DNA of 64,000 nt from Pseudomonadota bacterium (GCA_008501635.1 QQUJ01000018.1:21001-85000), one strand, 5' to 3'. Counted from the first letter of the stretch, positions 10,672 through 19,472 are shown. The notes: generated by a model from the sequence alone, not told the origin. A program made the numbers and translations.

Positions 10672-12090
10672 ATGATCGTACCCGTCATACTCTCAGGTGG
10701 ATCCGGCAGTCGTCTTTGGCCGTTGTCGCGCGAGCTTCACCCGAAGCAGTTTCTTCCCCTGGTGGAAGAGCGCAGCATGCTGCAGCAAACGGTACGCAGG
10801 CTCGACGGGCTGGAAGGCGTTGGGCAACCGCTGGTTGTCTGCAATGAAGAGCATCGTTTTCTGGTGGCCGAACAGCTGCGTCGCGCCGATCGGCCACCCT
10901 CCGTGATTCTGCTGGAGCCGGAAGGGCGCAATACCGCGCCGGCCATTGCGCTGGCCGCGTTGCATGCATTGCTGGATCAAGAGGATCCACTGCTCCTGGT
11001 GCTGCCGGCCGACCATGTGATACGCGATGAGGAAGCGCTGCGCCGGGCGATTGCCACCGCGGCACAGGCCGCTGCACAGGGGGATCTGATTACGTTTGGC
11101 GTCGTACCGGACAAGGTGGAGATCGGATACGGTTATATTCGGTTTGCCGGGACGCCTGATGATACAAGTCGCGCCTACCCGGTGGCGGAGTTCGTGGAGA
11201 AACCCGATTTCGCGACTGCCGAAGGCTACGTGCGCTGTGGCGAATACCTTTGGAACAGCGGCATGTTCGTCTTCAAGGCGGCACGTTATCTGGAAGAGCT
11301 CGAACGGCACGCTCCCGCGATCGCCGCAGCCTGCCGCGACGCTTTCGCCAAGCGGAGCGGGGATCGCGATTTCGTTCGTCCGGATGCCGTCTGCTTTAAA
11401 TCCTCGCCCGCGGATTCCGTGGATTTTGCAGTGATGGAGAAGGCCGACAGGGTAAAAGTCGTTCCTTTGTCAGCGGGATGGAACGACGTGGGCGCGTGGT
11501 CGGCGCTGTGGCAGATCGGAAAGCAGGATGCCAACGGAAACGTGATGCAGGGCGATGTGCTCATCGAGGATACGCGGGACAGCTACCTTCACGGCAGCAG
11601 TCGTCTGATCGCCACGGTCGGGCTGCGCGACTGCGTCGTGGTCGAGACGGCGGATGCGGTGCTGGTGGCACACAAGGATCGAGTCCAGGAGGTCAAGAAA
11701 CTCGTCACTCAGTTAAAGACTGACGGGCGTACCGAGGCGACGTTGCATCGGCGGGTATACCGGCCCTGGGGCAGCTACGAAGGGGTAGATCAGGCCGAGC
11801 GCTTCCAGGTCAAGCGTATTACCGTTAATCCCAATGCATCACTGTCGTTACAGATGCATCATCATCGCGCCGAGCACTGGATCGTAGTGCGTGGCACAGC
11901 ACGGGTGACACGCGGCGATGAGGTGTTTCTCCTGGGAGAGAACGAATCGACCTTCATACCCCTGGGAGTACGCCACCGCCTGGAGAATCCCGGGAAGGTG
12001 GCGCTTGAGCTGATCGAGGTGCAATCCGGCACTTACCTGGGCGAGGATGACATTGTGCGGTTCGATGACGTCTACGGGCGTGATAGCTAG
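10672..12090 (+). CDS. manC: Mannose-1-phosphate guanylyltransferase / mannose-6-phosphate isomerase
   Basis: A 472-residue two-domain enzyme. The N-terminal nucleotidyltransferase domain (about 1-285) has the pyrophosphorylase signature LSGGSGSRLWPLSR with Lys at HPKQF, and makes GDP-mannose from mannose-1-phosphate and GTP. The C-terminal cupin domain (about 345-472: RPWGSYE, then SLQMHHHRAEHWIVV and FIPLGVRHRLEN) is the type II phosphomannose isomerase. It supplies GDP-mannose for exopolysaccharide or LPS. The ribosome site AAAGGAAG precedes the ATG. No phosphomannomutase (manB/algC) is in the window. Confidence 0.95.
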   Translation: MIVPVILSGGSGSRLWPLSRELHPKQFLPLVEERSMLQQTVRRLDGLEGVGQPLVVCNEEHRFLVAEQLRRADRPPSVILLEPEGRNTAPAIALAALHALLDQEDPLLLVLPADHVIRDEEALRRAIATAAQAAAQGDLITFGVVPDKVEIGYGYIRFAGTPDDTSRAYPVAEFVEKPDFATAEGYVRCGEYLWNSGMFVFKAARYLEELERHAPAIAAACRDAFAKRSGDRDFVRPDAVCFKSSPADSVDFAVMEKADRVKVVPLSAGWNDVGAWSALWQIGKQDANGNVMQGDVLIEDTRDSYLHGSSRLIATVGLRDCVVVETADAVLVAHKDRVQEVKKLVTQLKTDGRTEATLHRRVYRPWGSYEGVDQAERFQVKRITVNPNASLSLQMHHHRAEHWIVVRGTARVTRGDEVFLLGENESTFIPLGVRHRLENPGKVALELIEVQSGTYLGEDDIVRFDDVYGRDS

Positions 12091-12119
12091 GCCGTTCCAC
12101 CTGCGACGCTGCGCGAACG

Positions 12120-13304
12120 CTATTCGGATCGGGAGATGGGACGCTCGCGAATCGTGGCCTGTACCGCGAAACGTTCTCCGGCGCGGGATGCGCTGATCAG
12201 AATGCGCGTGCCGGGCTGTTGGCGGGTTACGCGATCCAGCACCGAGCGCGTGTTAGGAATCGGTTCTCCGTCGATGTGCGTGAGCAGATCACCGGGTTGA
12301 ATACCGGCCAGGTGGGCCGGGCCATCCCGCACCAGATTGGTGACGACGACACCTTGCACGTTCTCGAAGCCCTGGGAGGCGGCGATCTCCGGGGGCAGGT
12401 CGCGCGCTTCTATGCCCAGCCAACCGCGCACCACACGACCCTGCTCGATGATCTGCCGCATCACATCGGCTGCCAGCTGAGCGGGTATCGCGAAGCCTAT
12501 TCCCTGCGAGCCACCCGAGCGGGAAAAGATCGCCGTGTTGATGCCCACCAACTCTCCCCGCAGGTTGATCAGAGCACCCCCTGAGTTGCCAGGATTGATG
12601 GCGGCATCGGTCTGAATGAAGTTTTCAAAGGTGTTGATGCCCAGCCGGTTGCGACCGGTCGCGCTGGCAATCCCCATGGTCACCGTTTGTCCAACGCCAA
12701 AAGGATTGCCAATCGCCAGCACCAGATCGCCAACCCGCAACAGATCGGAATTGCCGAGCGTAATGCTGGGCAGGCCGTCGAGCGGGATCTGCAACACCGC
12801 CAGATCCGTTTCCGGGTCGCTGCCGGCCAGCTGCGCGACCTCGGTGCGCCCGTCCCTTAACAGTACAACGACATCATCAGCCCCCTGAATGACGTGATAG
12901 TTGGTCAGTATGTAACCCTGGGGGCTGATGATGACGCCTGATCCCAGGCTGTTTTGCATCCGCTCCTGGGGGGCAGGGAGGTTGTTGCCAAAAAAACGGC
13001 GGAACACGGGATCGTCGAGCAGCGGATTGCTGCGTTCCCTCACCAGTTTCTGGGTGAAGATGTTGACCACAGACGGCGCCGCTGCCTCCACCGCTGCGGC
13101 AAATGACAGATCCCGGATATTGGCGGCGGCGGTTGGCGCGGCGGCACCGGGTGGCACGGCGCCCGATGGTGGAGCCCGACGGATCTCGACGGTGGGGCGC
13201 TGGTTACCGAGGAGTTCCGGATTGAGAAACAGAATGACGAAGGCCGCTGCAAGGCCTACCGTGGCGGCCTGTAAGAAAAAGCGAAGGGTTTGGTTGATTC
13301 TCAT
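12120..13304 (-). CDS. degS: Periplasmic serine endoprotease, DegS/AlgW-type
   Basis: A 394-residue HtrA-family protease. An N-terminal hydrophobic anchor (about 11-28) is followed by a proline/alanine-rich linker, a trypsin-like domain with triad His137 (TNYHV), Asp167 (PETDLAV) and Ser241 (GNSGGAL), and a single PDZ domain (about 285-380). One PDZ plus a membrane anchor is the DegS/AlgW layout, rather than DegP/DegQ with two. In relatives it senses unfolded outer-membrane proteins and starts the sigma-E cascade by cutting the anti-sigma factor; that role is transferred from the family. It is divergent from the Nif3-like gene, as around algW in Pseudomonas. Confidence 0.9.
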   Translation of the reverse strand: MRINQTLRFFLQAATVGLAAAFVILFLNPELLGNQRPTVEIRRAPPSGAVPPGAAAPTAAANIRDLSFAAAVEAAAPSVVNIFTQKLVRERSNPLLDDPVFRRFFGNNLPAPQERMQNSLGSGVIISPQGYILTNYHVIQGADDVVVLLRDGRTEVAQLAGSDPETDLAVLQIPLDGLPSITLGNSDLLRVGDLVLAIGNPFGVGQTVTMGIASATGRNRLGINTFENFIQTDAAINPGNSGGALINLRGELVGINTAIFSRSGGSQGIGFAIPAQLAADVMRQIIEQGRVVRGWLGIEARDLPPEIAASQGFENVQGVVVTNLVRDGPAHLAGIQPGDLLTHIDGEPIPNTRSVLDRVTRQQPGTRILISASRAGERFAVQATIRERPISRSE

Positions 13305-13396
13305 TGCGGCGGGTAATCTGGGGTACAGGGCAATACATTATTCGGTTCCGCCAGGTTCGTAGCAACCCTACGCAAGTGACCATGGAGTCTTGATCG

Positions 13397-14155
13397 ATGA
13401 TCGAACGAAGCGCATTGCTGGGCTATCTGGCTGATCTGTTGCAGATTCACGCCTATGACGATTACGCCCCCAACGGCTTGCAGGTGGAGGGTCGTGCCAC
13501 CGTCCAGCGCCTGTTGACCGGCGTGACGGCCAGCCAGGCACTGCTGGAGGCGGCTGTTGAGTTTGGCGCCGATGCGCTGCTCGTGCATCACGGCTATTTC
13601 TGGAAGGGCGAGGATCCGGTTGTGACGGGCATGAGACGACAGCGGCTTAAACTGTTGCTTGATAACGACATCAACCTTCTTGCCTACCATCTCCCGTTGG
13701 ATGGGCATCCGGAGTTGGGAAACAACGCGCAACTCGCCAGGCGGTTGGGCATCGAAGTAACGGGTAGAGTGGCGGGTCAAAACGGACCAGAGCTGGTTTT
13801 TCAGGGCCGACTGACCCCGCCATCCACACCCCGGGAGTTCGGCGCGCGCCTGGCATCCGCCCTGGGACGAACGCCACTCCATATCCCGGGCGGCGGTGAC
13901 CGCATTGCAACCATCGGCTGGTGCACCGGTGCGGCGCAGGGGATGATCGAGCTCGCGGCGGCGGCGCGATTGGACGCCTATATCAGCGGTGAGATTTCGG
14001 AACCCACAGTCCATGCCGCACGAGAACTCGGTATCCACTATTTCGCTGCCGGGCATCATGCCACCGAGCGAGGTGGGGTGGAGGCTCTCGGCACGCATCT
14101 GGCTGAGCGCTTTCAGCTGGAGCATCGATTTGTCGATATCGACAACCCTGCATAG
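13397..14155 (+). CDS. Nif3-like dinuclear metal-centre hexameric protein (YbgI)
   Basis: A 252-residue member of the Nif3/YbgI family, which forms hexameric toroids with a two-metal site. Metal-binding motifs are present: LLVHHGYFW near residue 65 and GHHATERGGV near 219-228. The E. coli homologue is also described as GTP cyclohydrolase type Ib-like, and the physiological role is still uncertain. N-terminal IHAYDDYAPNGLQVEG is the typical opening of the family. It is divergent from degS and upstream of, but not overlapping, the pet operon, which has its own promoter. Confidence 0.92.
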   Translation: MIERSALLGYLADLLQIHAYDDYAPNGLQVEGRATVQRLLTGVTASQALLEAAVEFGADALLVHHGYFWKGEDPVVTGMRRQRLKLLLDNDINLLAYHLPLDGHPELGNNAQLARRLGIEVTGRVAGQNGPELVFQGRLTPPSTPREFGARLASALGRTPLHIPGGGDRIATIGWCTGAAQGMIELAAAARLDAYISGEISEPTVHAARELGIHYFAAGHHATERGGVEALGTHLAERFQLEHRFVDIDNPA

Positions 14156-14277
14156 GCATGTGTAAAGCATGGCGAACATCTACCCCTATCGAGAGGTGTG
14201 TTTTGCTGGATTTTCCGTCTAAGTTCGCGCATTGCGAGCCGTTTTACTCGATTTTGGTTGGAATCCAAGGTGCTTTC

Positions 14278-14306
14278 TTGACCCGACCTGGCACATTCCC
14301 GATAAT
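14278..14306 (+). promoter_or_regulatory. Promoter of the petABC operon
   Basis: TTGACC (14278-14283) and GATAAT (14301-14306) with the ideal 17-base spacer match sigma-70 at 10 of 12 positions. It lies about 100 bases upstream of petA in the 249-bp gap after the Nif3-like gene. Confidence 0.65.
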
Positions 14307-14404
14307 CGCGGCTGTTTTTGCATCTGTGCCGTCTATGCGCTCACGCCAGTGCGCGATTGCATTCACAGCGCTCCCGTGAGCGACCCAACCTTGGAGTGAT
14401 CCGG

Positions 14405-15001
14405 ATGAGCAGTATCGTGGCTGTCGACCCCGGCCGACGTCGATTCCTCACTGCCGCCACATCGGTAGTTGGAGCAGTTGGGACAGCGTTTGCCGTTGTT
14501 CCCTTTCTCTCTTCGTTGCAACCCAGTGCCCGCGCCCGGGCGGCCGGTGCGCCGGTCGAGGCGGACATCTCGAAGTTGGAACCCGGCGCGATGATCGTCG
14601 TTGAATGGCGTGGCCAGCCGGTCTGGATCGTGCGCCGTACCGAAGAGAATCTTGCGGATCTGTCGGGTTTGACCGATATCCTTGCCGATCCCGACTCGGA
14701 GAAACGGCAGCAGCCTGAATACGCCAGGAACGAGTACCGCTCCATCAAGGCGGAGTACGCAGTGTTGATCGGTATTTGCACCCACCTCGGCTGTTCGCCC
14801 ACTTTTCGCCCCGAAATGGCCCCCGCCGATCTCGGCAGCGACTGGAAGGGTGGCTTTTTCTGTCCCTGCCACGGTTCGAAGTTCGACCTCGCCGGTCGGG
14901 TCTACGCCGGAGTGCCGGCACCCACCAATCTGGTGGTTCCTCCGTACCATTTCCTCAGCGATACCCGCATTCTGGTGGGTGAAGACAAGGGAGCCGCCTG
15001 A
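14405..15001 (+). CDS. petA: Ubiquinol-cytochrome c reductase, Rieske iron-sulfur subunit
   Basis: The 198-residue Rieske protein of the cytochrome bc1 complex, which passes electrons from ubiquinol to cytochrome c1 on the periplasmic side. The N-terminus carries a twin-arginine signal (GRRRFLTAA, residues 10-18) followed by one membrane helix that stays as an anchor. The [2Fe-2S] ligands are in CTHLGC (125-130) and CPCHGS (153-158). ATG 14405 is chosen over an upstream in-frame ATG at 14318, because GGAG at 14393 gives a ribosome site and the Tat motif then lies at the proper place. The stop overlaps petB. Confidence 0.97.
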   Translation: MSSIVAVDPGRRRFLTAATSVVGAVGTAFAVVPFLSSLQPSARARAAGAPVEADISKLEPGAMIVVEWRGQPVWIVRRTEENLADLSGLTDILADPDSEKRQQPEYARNEYRSIKAEYAVLIGICTHLGCSPTFRPEMAPADLGSDWKGGFFCPCHGSKFDLAGRVYAGVPAPTNLVVPPYHFLSDTRILVGEDKGAA

Positions 15002-16233
15002 TGGACGAGAAGAGTAGCGGCCTGCTTGGCTGGATTGATGAGCGTTTCCCGCTCAGCAAGACGATGCGCGAGCATCTGACCGAGTATTACGCCCCCAAGA
15101 ACTTCAATTTCTGGTACTTCTTCGGCTCCCTGGCGATGCTGGTGCTGGTGATTCAGATTGTCAGCGGTATCTGGTTGGCCATGAGCTACAAACCGGATGC
15201 TCGCGAAGCCTTCGCCTCGGTCGAGTACATCATGCGCGACGTGGAATGGGGTTGGCTGCTCCGCTATATCCACTCCACCGGAGCGTCGGCCTTTTTTATC
15301 GTGATCTACCTGCACATGCTGCGCGGCCTGATGTACGGTTCGCACCGTAAGCCGCGGGAACTGCTGTGGATCATCGGTGTGGTCATCTACCTGGCGATGA
15401 TGGCTACGGCGTTCTTTGGCTACCTCCTCCCCTGGGGCCAGATGTCGTTCTGGGGCGCGCAGGTCATCGTCAATCTGTTTGCTGCCGTGCCCTTCGTGGG
15501 CGAGGAGCTGGCGATATGGATTCGCGGTGACTTCGTGATATCCGACGTCACTCTGAATCGCTTCTACGCCTTCCATTTCGCGGTACCGTTCATTCTGGCA
15601 GCCCTGGTCTTTATTCACATCGTTGCGCTGCACAAGGTGGGTTCGAACAATCCGGATGGCATCGAGATCAAGAACAACAAGGGCGCGGACGGCAAACCGA
15701 AAGACGGTATTCCGTTTCATCCCTACTACACGGTCAAGGACATCGTGGGTGTGGCTGGATTCCTGATCCTCTTCTGTGCAGTGATATTTTTTGCACCCGA
15801 GATGGGTGGTTATTTCCTGGAGCCACCCAACTTTGAGCCCGCCGATCCGCTGAAAACCCCCGAGCATATTGCGCCGGTATGGTACTTCACCCCCTTCTAC
15901 GCGATGCTGCGGGCGGTGCCGCCGATGTTCGGCTCCCAGTTCCCGGGTGTATTGGTGATGTTTGCCGCGATAGCCATTCTCTTTCTGCTCCCGTGGCTGG
16001 ATCGCAGCGCGGTGAAATCGATTCGTTACAAAGGCGTGCTGTCCAAAGTGGCGTTGGCGATTTTCATCATCTCTTTCGTAATTCTGGGATGGTTGGGAAC
16101 GCAGCCGGTGACCGTGCTGTACACCTTCCTGGCGCAGGTTTTCACTACGCTCTATTTTCTCTTCTTCTTACTGATGCCGTGGTACAGCAAGATCGATAAA
16201 ACCAAGCCGGTTCCGGAGAGGGTGAGCAAATGA
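15001..16233 (+). CDS. petB: Cytochrome b subunit of the bc1 complex
   Basis: The 410-residue membrane core of complex III. It carries two b-type haems between four helix histidines, here His91 and His105 (HSTGASAFFIVIYLHM), and His192 and His206 (FHFAVPFILAALVFIH). The quinol-oxidation PEWY loop appears as PVWYF near residue 296, a change in the second residue. About eight membrane helices are visible, as expected for a full-length bacterial cytochrome b. Its ATG overlaps the petA stop (TGATG) and its stop overlaps the petC start (ATGA). Confidence 0.97.
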   Translation: MDEKSSGLLGWIDERFPLSKTMREHLTEYYAPKNFNFWYFFGSLAMLVLVIQIVSGIWLAMSYKPDAREAFASVEYIMRDVEWGWLLRYIHSTGASAFFIVIYLHMLRGLMYGSHRKPRELLWIIGVVIYLAMMATAFFGYLLPWGQMSFWGAQVIVNLFAAVPFVGEELAIWIRGDFVISDVTLNRFYAFHFAVPFILAALVFIHIVALHKVGSNNPDGIEIKNNKGADGKPKDGIPFHPYYTVKDIVGVAGFLILFCAVIFFAPEMGGYFLEPPNFEPADPLKTPEHIAPVWYFTPFYAMLRAVPPMFGSQFPGVLVMFAAIAILFLLPWLDRSAVKSIRYKGVLSKVALAIFIISFVILGWLGTQPVTVLYTFLAQVFTTLYFLFFLLMPWYSKIDKTKPVPERVSK

Positions 16234-16964
16234 AGAAGTTATTCATAACGTTGTTGGCCTCACTGTTCCCGGTTCTTGCGCTGGCCGCCGGCGGAGGTGT
16301 CCATCTCGACAAGGCGGGAATCGATCCCACGGATCAGGAGTCGTTGCAGCGCGGAGCGCGGCTCTTTGTCGATTCCTGCTTGAGCTGTCATTCAGCCAAG
16401 TTCATGCGCTATAACCGCATGGCCGCAGACCTGGGCATCGACGAGCAGACCCTGATCAGTGAATACATGGTGGCCGTCGAGAAACCCGGTGACACGATGC
16501 GGGTTGCCATGACCGACGAAATGGCCAAGCAGTGGTTCGGCACCAAGATTCCGGATCTCTCGCTGGTGGCACGCTCGCGCGGCATTGACTGGCTCTATAC
16601 CTACCTGCGCTCTTTCTATGTCGATGAAAAGCGCCCATTCGGCGTCAACAACGCGGTGTTCAATGGTGTCTCAATGCCCCACGTGATGTGGGAGCTTCAG
16701 GGTTGGCAGAAGGCTGTTTTCAAGACCGGGCCGGACGGAAAAGCCACCGATCAGATTGAAAAACTCGAGTTGGTCACACCAGGCTCAATGAGTACCGCTG
16801 AGTTCGATACCGCAATGCGCGATCTGGTCAATTTCCTCTCCTACGTGGGTGAGCCGATCCAGAATACCCGCCGCGAGCTCGGCATCTGGGTGATGGGTTT
16901 TCTGGTGATCTTCTTTGTCGTCGCGTATCTGCTCAAAAAGGAGTACTGGCGGGATATCCACTGA
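16230..16964 (+). CDS. petC: Cytochrome c1 subunit of the bc1 complex
   Basis: A 244-residue periplasmic haem protein. It has a cleavable signal peptide (about 1-19, ending LALAA), the CxxCH haem site SCLSCH (Cys50, Cys53, His54), a likely axial Met in GVSMPHVMWE, and a C-terminal membrane anchor (about 218-238) followed by the basic tail KKEYWRDIH. It delivers electrons to soluble or membrane cytochrome c. It is the last gene of the operon and is followed 19 bases later by a strong terminator. Confidence 0.96.
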   Translation: MKKLFITLLASLFPVLALAAGGGVHLDKAGIDPTDQESLQRGARLFVDSCLSCHSAKFMRYNRMAADLGIDEQTLISEYMVAVEKPGDTMRVAMTDEMAKQWFGTKIPDLSLVARSRGIDWLYTYLRSFYVDEKRPFGVNNAVFNGVSMPHVMWELQGWQKAVFKTGPDGKATDQIEKLELVTPGSMSTAEFDTAMRDLVNFLSYVGEPIQNTRRELGIWVMGFLVIFFVVAYLLKKEYWRDIH

Positions 16965-16983
16965 TAAAGGATCGAAGCGGTAT

Positions 16984-17020
16984 AAAGAGACAGGGGCCTT
17001 TGGGCCCCTGTCTCTTTTAT
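16984..17020 (+). terminator. Strong terminator of petABC
   Basis: A perfect 15-bp stem (AAAGAGACAGGGGCC at 16984-16998 with its complement at 17003-17017), a 4-base loop TTTG, and a TTTT end. It separates the bc1 operon from sspA. On the minus strand the stem also ends in a T run, so it could act both ways. Confidence 0.9.
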
Positions 17021-17057
17021 GGTTGTCGGCCCCATTGCCCAGCGGGTCTATCCATCG

Positions 17058-17066
17058 TGATACAAT
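17058..17066 (+). promoter_or_regulatory. Candidate extended -10 promoter of sspA
   Basis: TGATACAAT (17058-17066) is an extended -10 element (TGn plus TACAAT) located between the petC terminator and sspA, about 36 bases before the chosen start. A TTGCCC at 17035 lies 20 bases upstream, too far for a normal -35. Confidence 0.45.
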
Positions 17067-17102
17067 GCCCTCCTTTACGCGAACATACTGGAGATGCGTT
17101 CC

Positions 17103-17729
17103 ATGGGCGTGGTTGCCAATAAGCGGTCTGTGATGATGTTGTATTCCGATCCTGTCTGCGCATACAGCCACCGTGCTCGGATTGTGTTGGCCGAAAAGGG
17201 AATCAATGTTGAAGTCCACTTCGTCGATTCAGCCCATTTGCCGGAAGACGTAATCGATCTCAACCCCTATCAGACGCTGCCCACGCTGGTCGATCGCGAT
17301 CTGGTCCTCTACGATGCACGGGTCATCATGGAGTATTTGGACGAGCGCTTTCCGCACCCACCGCTGATGCCCGTCGATCCGGTCTCCCGGGCGAAATCCC
17401 GCCTGGTCATGTACCGCATCGAGCGGGACTGGTTCAGTCTGTTACCCGATCTCGAGTCCTCAGGGGAGAAGAAATCCGCCAAGGCGCGGCAGCTGTTGCG
17501 CGAAAGCCTGACTTCGAGCGCCGATGTTTTTTCGGCGATGCGCTTCTTCCTCAACGAGGAGTTCACGCTGGTTGACGCTTGCCTGGCCCCACTGCTGTGG
17601 CGGTTGCCAAAATACGGGGTGGAACTGCCTGCCTCGGCGAAGCCGGTTCTACAATATGCCGAACGGATTTTTAATCGCGGTTCATTTCAGGACAGTCTCT
17701 CCGAAGCCGAGCGTGAAATGCGCGAGTAG
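17103..17729 (+). CDS. sspA: Stringent starvation protein A (GST-fold RNA polymerase partner)
   Basis: A 208-residue protein with a thioredoxin-like N-terminal domain and a helical glutathione-transferase C-terminal domain. SspA binds RNA polymerase and controls stress, acid-tolerance and phage genes in E. coli. ATG 17103 is preferred over ATG 17094: the GGAG ending at 17093 is directly next to the first ATG but 9 bases from the second, and the resulting MGVVANKRSVMM matches the known N-terminus (E. coli MAVAANKRSVMT). It is followed by sspB, its usual partner. Confidence 0.95.
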   Translation: MGVVANKRSVMMLYSDPVCAYSHRARIVLAEKGINVEVHFVDSAHLPEDVIDLNPYQTLPTLVDRDLVLYDARVIMEYLDERFPHPPLMPVDPVSRAKSRLVMYRIERDWFSLLPDLESSGEKKSAKARQLLRESLTSSADVFSAMRFFLNEEFTLVDACLAPLLWRLPKYGVELPASAKPVLQYAERIFNRGSFQDSLSEAEREMRE

Positions 17730-17827
17730 GCAACGAGCCTGATACCCCGTGGCACCGCGAACTTCCTGACACGTTCCGTTAGCGTCAACGCTCTCTGTGG
17801 TCGGTATTGTCTGTGAGCTTTCCGGAA

Positions 17828-18202
17828 ATGACATCCAGTCGTCCCTACCTGATCCGCGCGCTTCATGAGTGGATCGTCGATAACAATATGACCCCTTATG
17901 TACTGGTGGATTGCCGGTTGCCTGAGGTGTGCGTGCCGATCGAGCATGTCAGTGACGAGCGTATTGTGCTCAATGTCAGTCCTGCCGCCACGCAGGGGTT
18001 GGTGCTGGGGAACGGGCAAGTCAGCTTCAGTGCGCGTTTCGGCGGCAAGGCGCAGAAGGTCGAATTTCCGACGCACGCCGTACTGGCCATCTATGCGCGC
18101 GAGAACGGCCGTGGCATGGTCTTTAGCAACGAATCAGACGAACCATCACCGGATCCCAGCGACGGCGGGGATGAAAAACCCAGGCTCCGGGTGGTCAAAT
18201 GA
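17828..18202 (+). CDS. sspB: ClpXP protease specificity-enhancing factor SspB
   Basis: A 124-residue adaptor that hands SsrA-tagged proteins to ClpXP. The folded core runs from SSRPYLIRALHEW to AVLAIYAREN and is followed by a flexible acidic tail (ESDEPSPDPSDGGDE) ending in the ClpX-binding peptide LRVVK, exactly as in E. coli. The ATG at 17828 gives MTSSRPYL, the usual family start; TTG 17807 and GTG 17813 in frame are possible but add residues not seen in relatives. Confidence 0.94.
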   Translation: MTSSRPYLIRALHEWIVDNNMTPYVLVDCRLPEVCVPIEHVSDERIVLNVSPAATQGLVLGNGQVSFSARFGGKAQKVEFPTHAVLAIYARENGRGMVFSNESDEPSPDPSDGGDEKPRLRVVK

Positions 18203-18241
18203 GCGCCTGAATCGCTTTTCGTGTTTCCGCGGAGACAGTCA

Positions 18242-18736
18242 GTGATTGAGATCGTCATCGCCGATATCACCACGCTCGATACCGATGCCATCGTCAACGC
18301 CGCCAACGAGAGTCTGTTGGGCGGCGGCGGCGTGGATGGCGCGATCCACCGTGCTGCCGGGCCGGCGCTGATCAGGGCCTGCCGCACACTCGGTGGTTGC
18401 CCGACCGGGGAGGCGCGGATTACCCCTGGGTTCGATCTCAAGGCGCGTTGGGTGATCCATGCCGTAGGCCCGGTGTGGAAAGGTGGCCAGCACGGTGAAG
18501 CCGAACTTCTCGGTAGCTGCTACAACAACGCACTCGCGTTGGCTCTCGCGTATGACTTAAAGAGCGTTGCGTTCCCGGCGATAAGTACCGGTGTCTTTGG
18601 TTACCCGAAGGAGGAGGCCGCGACGATCGCGATTGGCGCAATGCGCGCCAGGGAGGCACAGCTCGACCGCATCATAGTCTGCTGTTTCAGCTCAAGCGAC
18701 GCCGAACGCTACCACCGCACGCTCGCGTGCCGGTAA
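18242..18736 (+). CDS. Macro-domain protein, O-acetyl-ADP-ribose deacetylase-like (YmdB-like)
   Basis: A 164-residue single macro domain. The ligand-binding segments are [20 protein letters not shown] (about residues 18-37) and ISTGVFGYP (about 119-127), both typical of the MacroD/YmdB class that removes ADP-ribose-linked acetyl or carboxyl esters. GTG 18242 is chosen because GGAG at 18231-18234 lies 7 bases upstream; a GTG at 18221 adds seven residues without support. It is codirectional with sspAB but its cluster membership is not usual in relatives, so it may be a lineage-specific insertion. Confidence 0.9.
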   Translation: MIEIVIADITTLDTDAIVNAANESLLGGGGVDGAIHRAAGPALIRACRTLGGCPTGEARITPGFDLKARWVIHAVGPVWKGGQHGEAELLGSCYNNALALALAYDLKSVAFPAISTGVFGYPKEEAATIAIGAMRAREAQLDRIIVCCFSSSDAERYHRTLACR

Positions 18737-18799
18737 TCGGCACAGCGCGCCAGGCCGCTGGGCTCACAGAGCGCTGTTCGTCCGGCGTCACTGCCGATG

Positions 18800-18861
18800 A
18801 CCTCTGAGCGATGCGGCCCTTGTTGTGCTGCGCGAGGGCCCTCTCCGGGAAGCTCAGAGGT
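18800..18861. repeat. Inverted repeat between convergent macro-domain gene and dolP
   Basis: ACCTCTGAGC (18800-18809) pairs with GCTCAGAGGT (18852-18861), enclosing a 42-base loop with further GC-rich pairing (GGCCCT with AGGGCC). The right arm overlaps the dolP stop codon. It could be a weak bidirectional terminator, although no T run is present. Confidence 0.4.
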
Positions 18862-19444
18862 ATTCGAAGAGGGCGACCACCCTGTGTACGCCTGAGACCT
18901 GGCGCGCTTCGTTTATCGCGGCGCTGCCTTCCTGGCGGTTGACCAAACCCATGAGAAATACCGTGTTGGCTTCCGTCACTACCTTGATGCGGGTCGGGTC
19001 AAAACCTTCAATTTTGATCCCGAAGAGACTTGATTTGACCTTGGTCGTGATCCAGGTGTCCTTGGTGCGTGCTCCCAGCGAACTGTTTGGCCCCACGACC
19101 AAATGATTCATGACGCGGTTAACATTTTGGGTCGCGGCCGCGAGCCTTTCGGCTTCGACCTTCAATGCGGGTGTTCCCACCTCGCCGCTCAACAGCACAT
19201 TGAGATTATAACTTGTGACGTTGATGTGCGAGTTCCCGCTCAGGCGTTGACTGGCACCGATAGCATTGTTGATCTTGAGCTCTATGCCCTGGTCATCGAC
19301 GACAGTTCCGGCCGTGCGACGATCGTGAACGACGGCTGCTCCCGTTGCAGCACCGCCGACTACCGCGGTTGCGCAGCCGGTGACGGTACCGATGATCAGG
19401 AGCAGCGTGATCAGATGGGTAAGATTTTTCATCGTTTTATCCAT
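18854..19444 (-). CDS. dolP: BON-domain outer-membrane lipoprotein DolP (YraP)
   Basis: A 196-residue lipoprotein with two BON domains (about 50-115 and 125-190). The signal peptide ends at a lipobox (GTVTGC, so Cys24 would be the lipidated residue). In E. coli DolP sits in the outer membrane at the division site and supports the BAM complex, and its gene is sigma-E controlled; the local presence of a DegS-like protease fits but proves nothing. Start: ATG 19444, or ATG 19432 four codons in; neither has a clear ribosome site. It lies 28 bases after yraN with no diaA between them. Confidence 0.9.
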   Translation of the reverse strand: MDKTMKNLTHLITLLLIIGTVTGCATAVVGGAATGAAVVHDRRTAGTVVDDQGIELKINNAIGASQRLSGNSHINVTSYNLNVLLSGEVGTPALKVEAERLAAATQNVNRVMNHLVVGPNSSLGARTKDTWITTKVKSSLFGIKIEGFDPTRIKVVTEANTVFLMGLVNRQEGSAAINEARQVSGVHRVVALFEYL

Positions 19445-19472
19445 GTGTTGTTAGACGCGGGTGAAGTTTGAA

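Noticed and set aside
14158..14379. 73-residue open frame between the Nif3-like gene and petA
   Set aside because: It spans the petA promoter, has no ribosome site and no family-like sequence.
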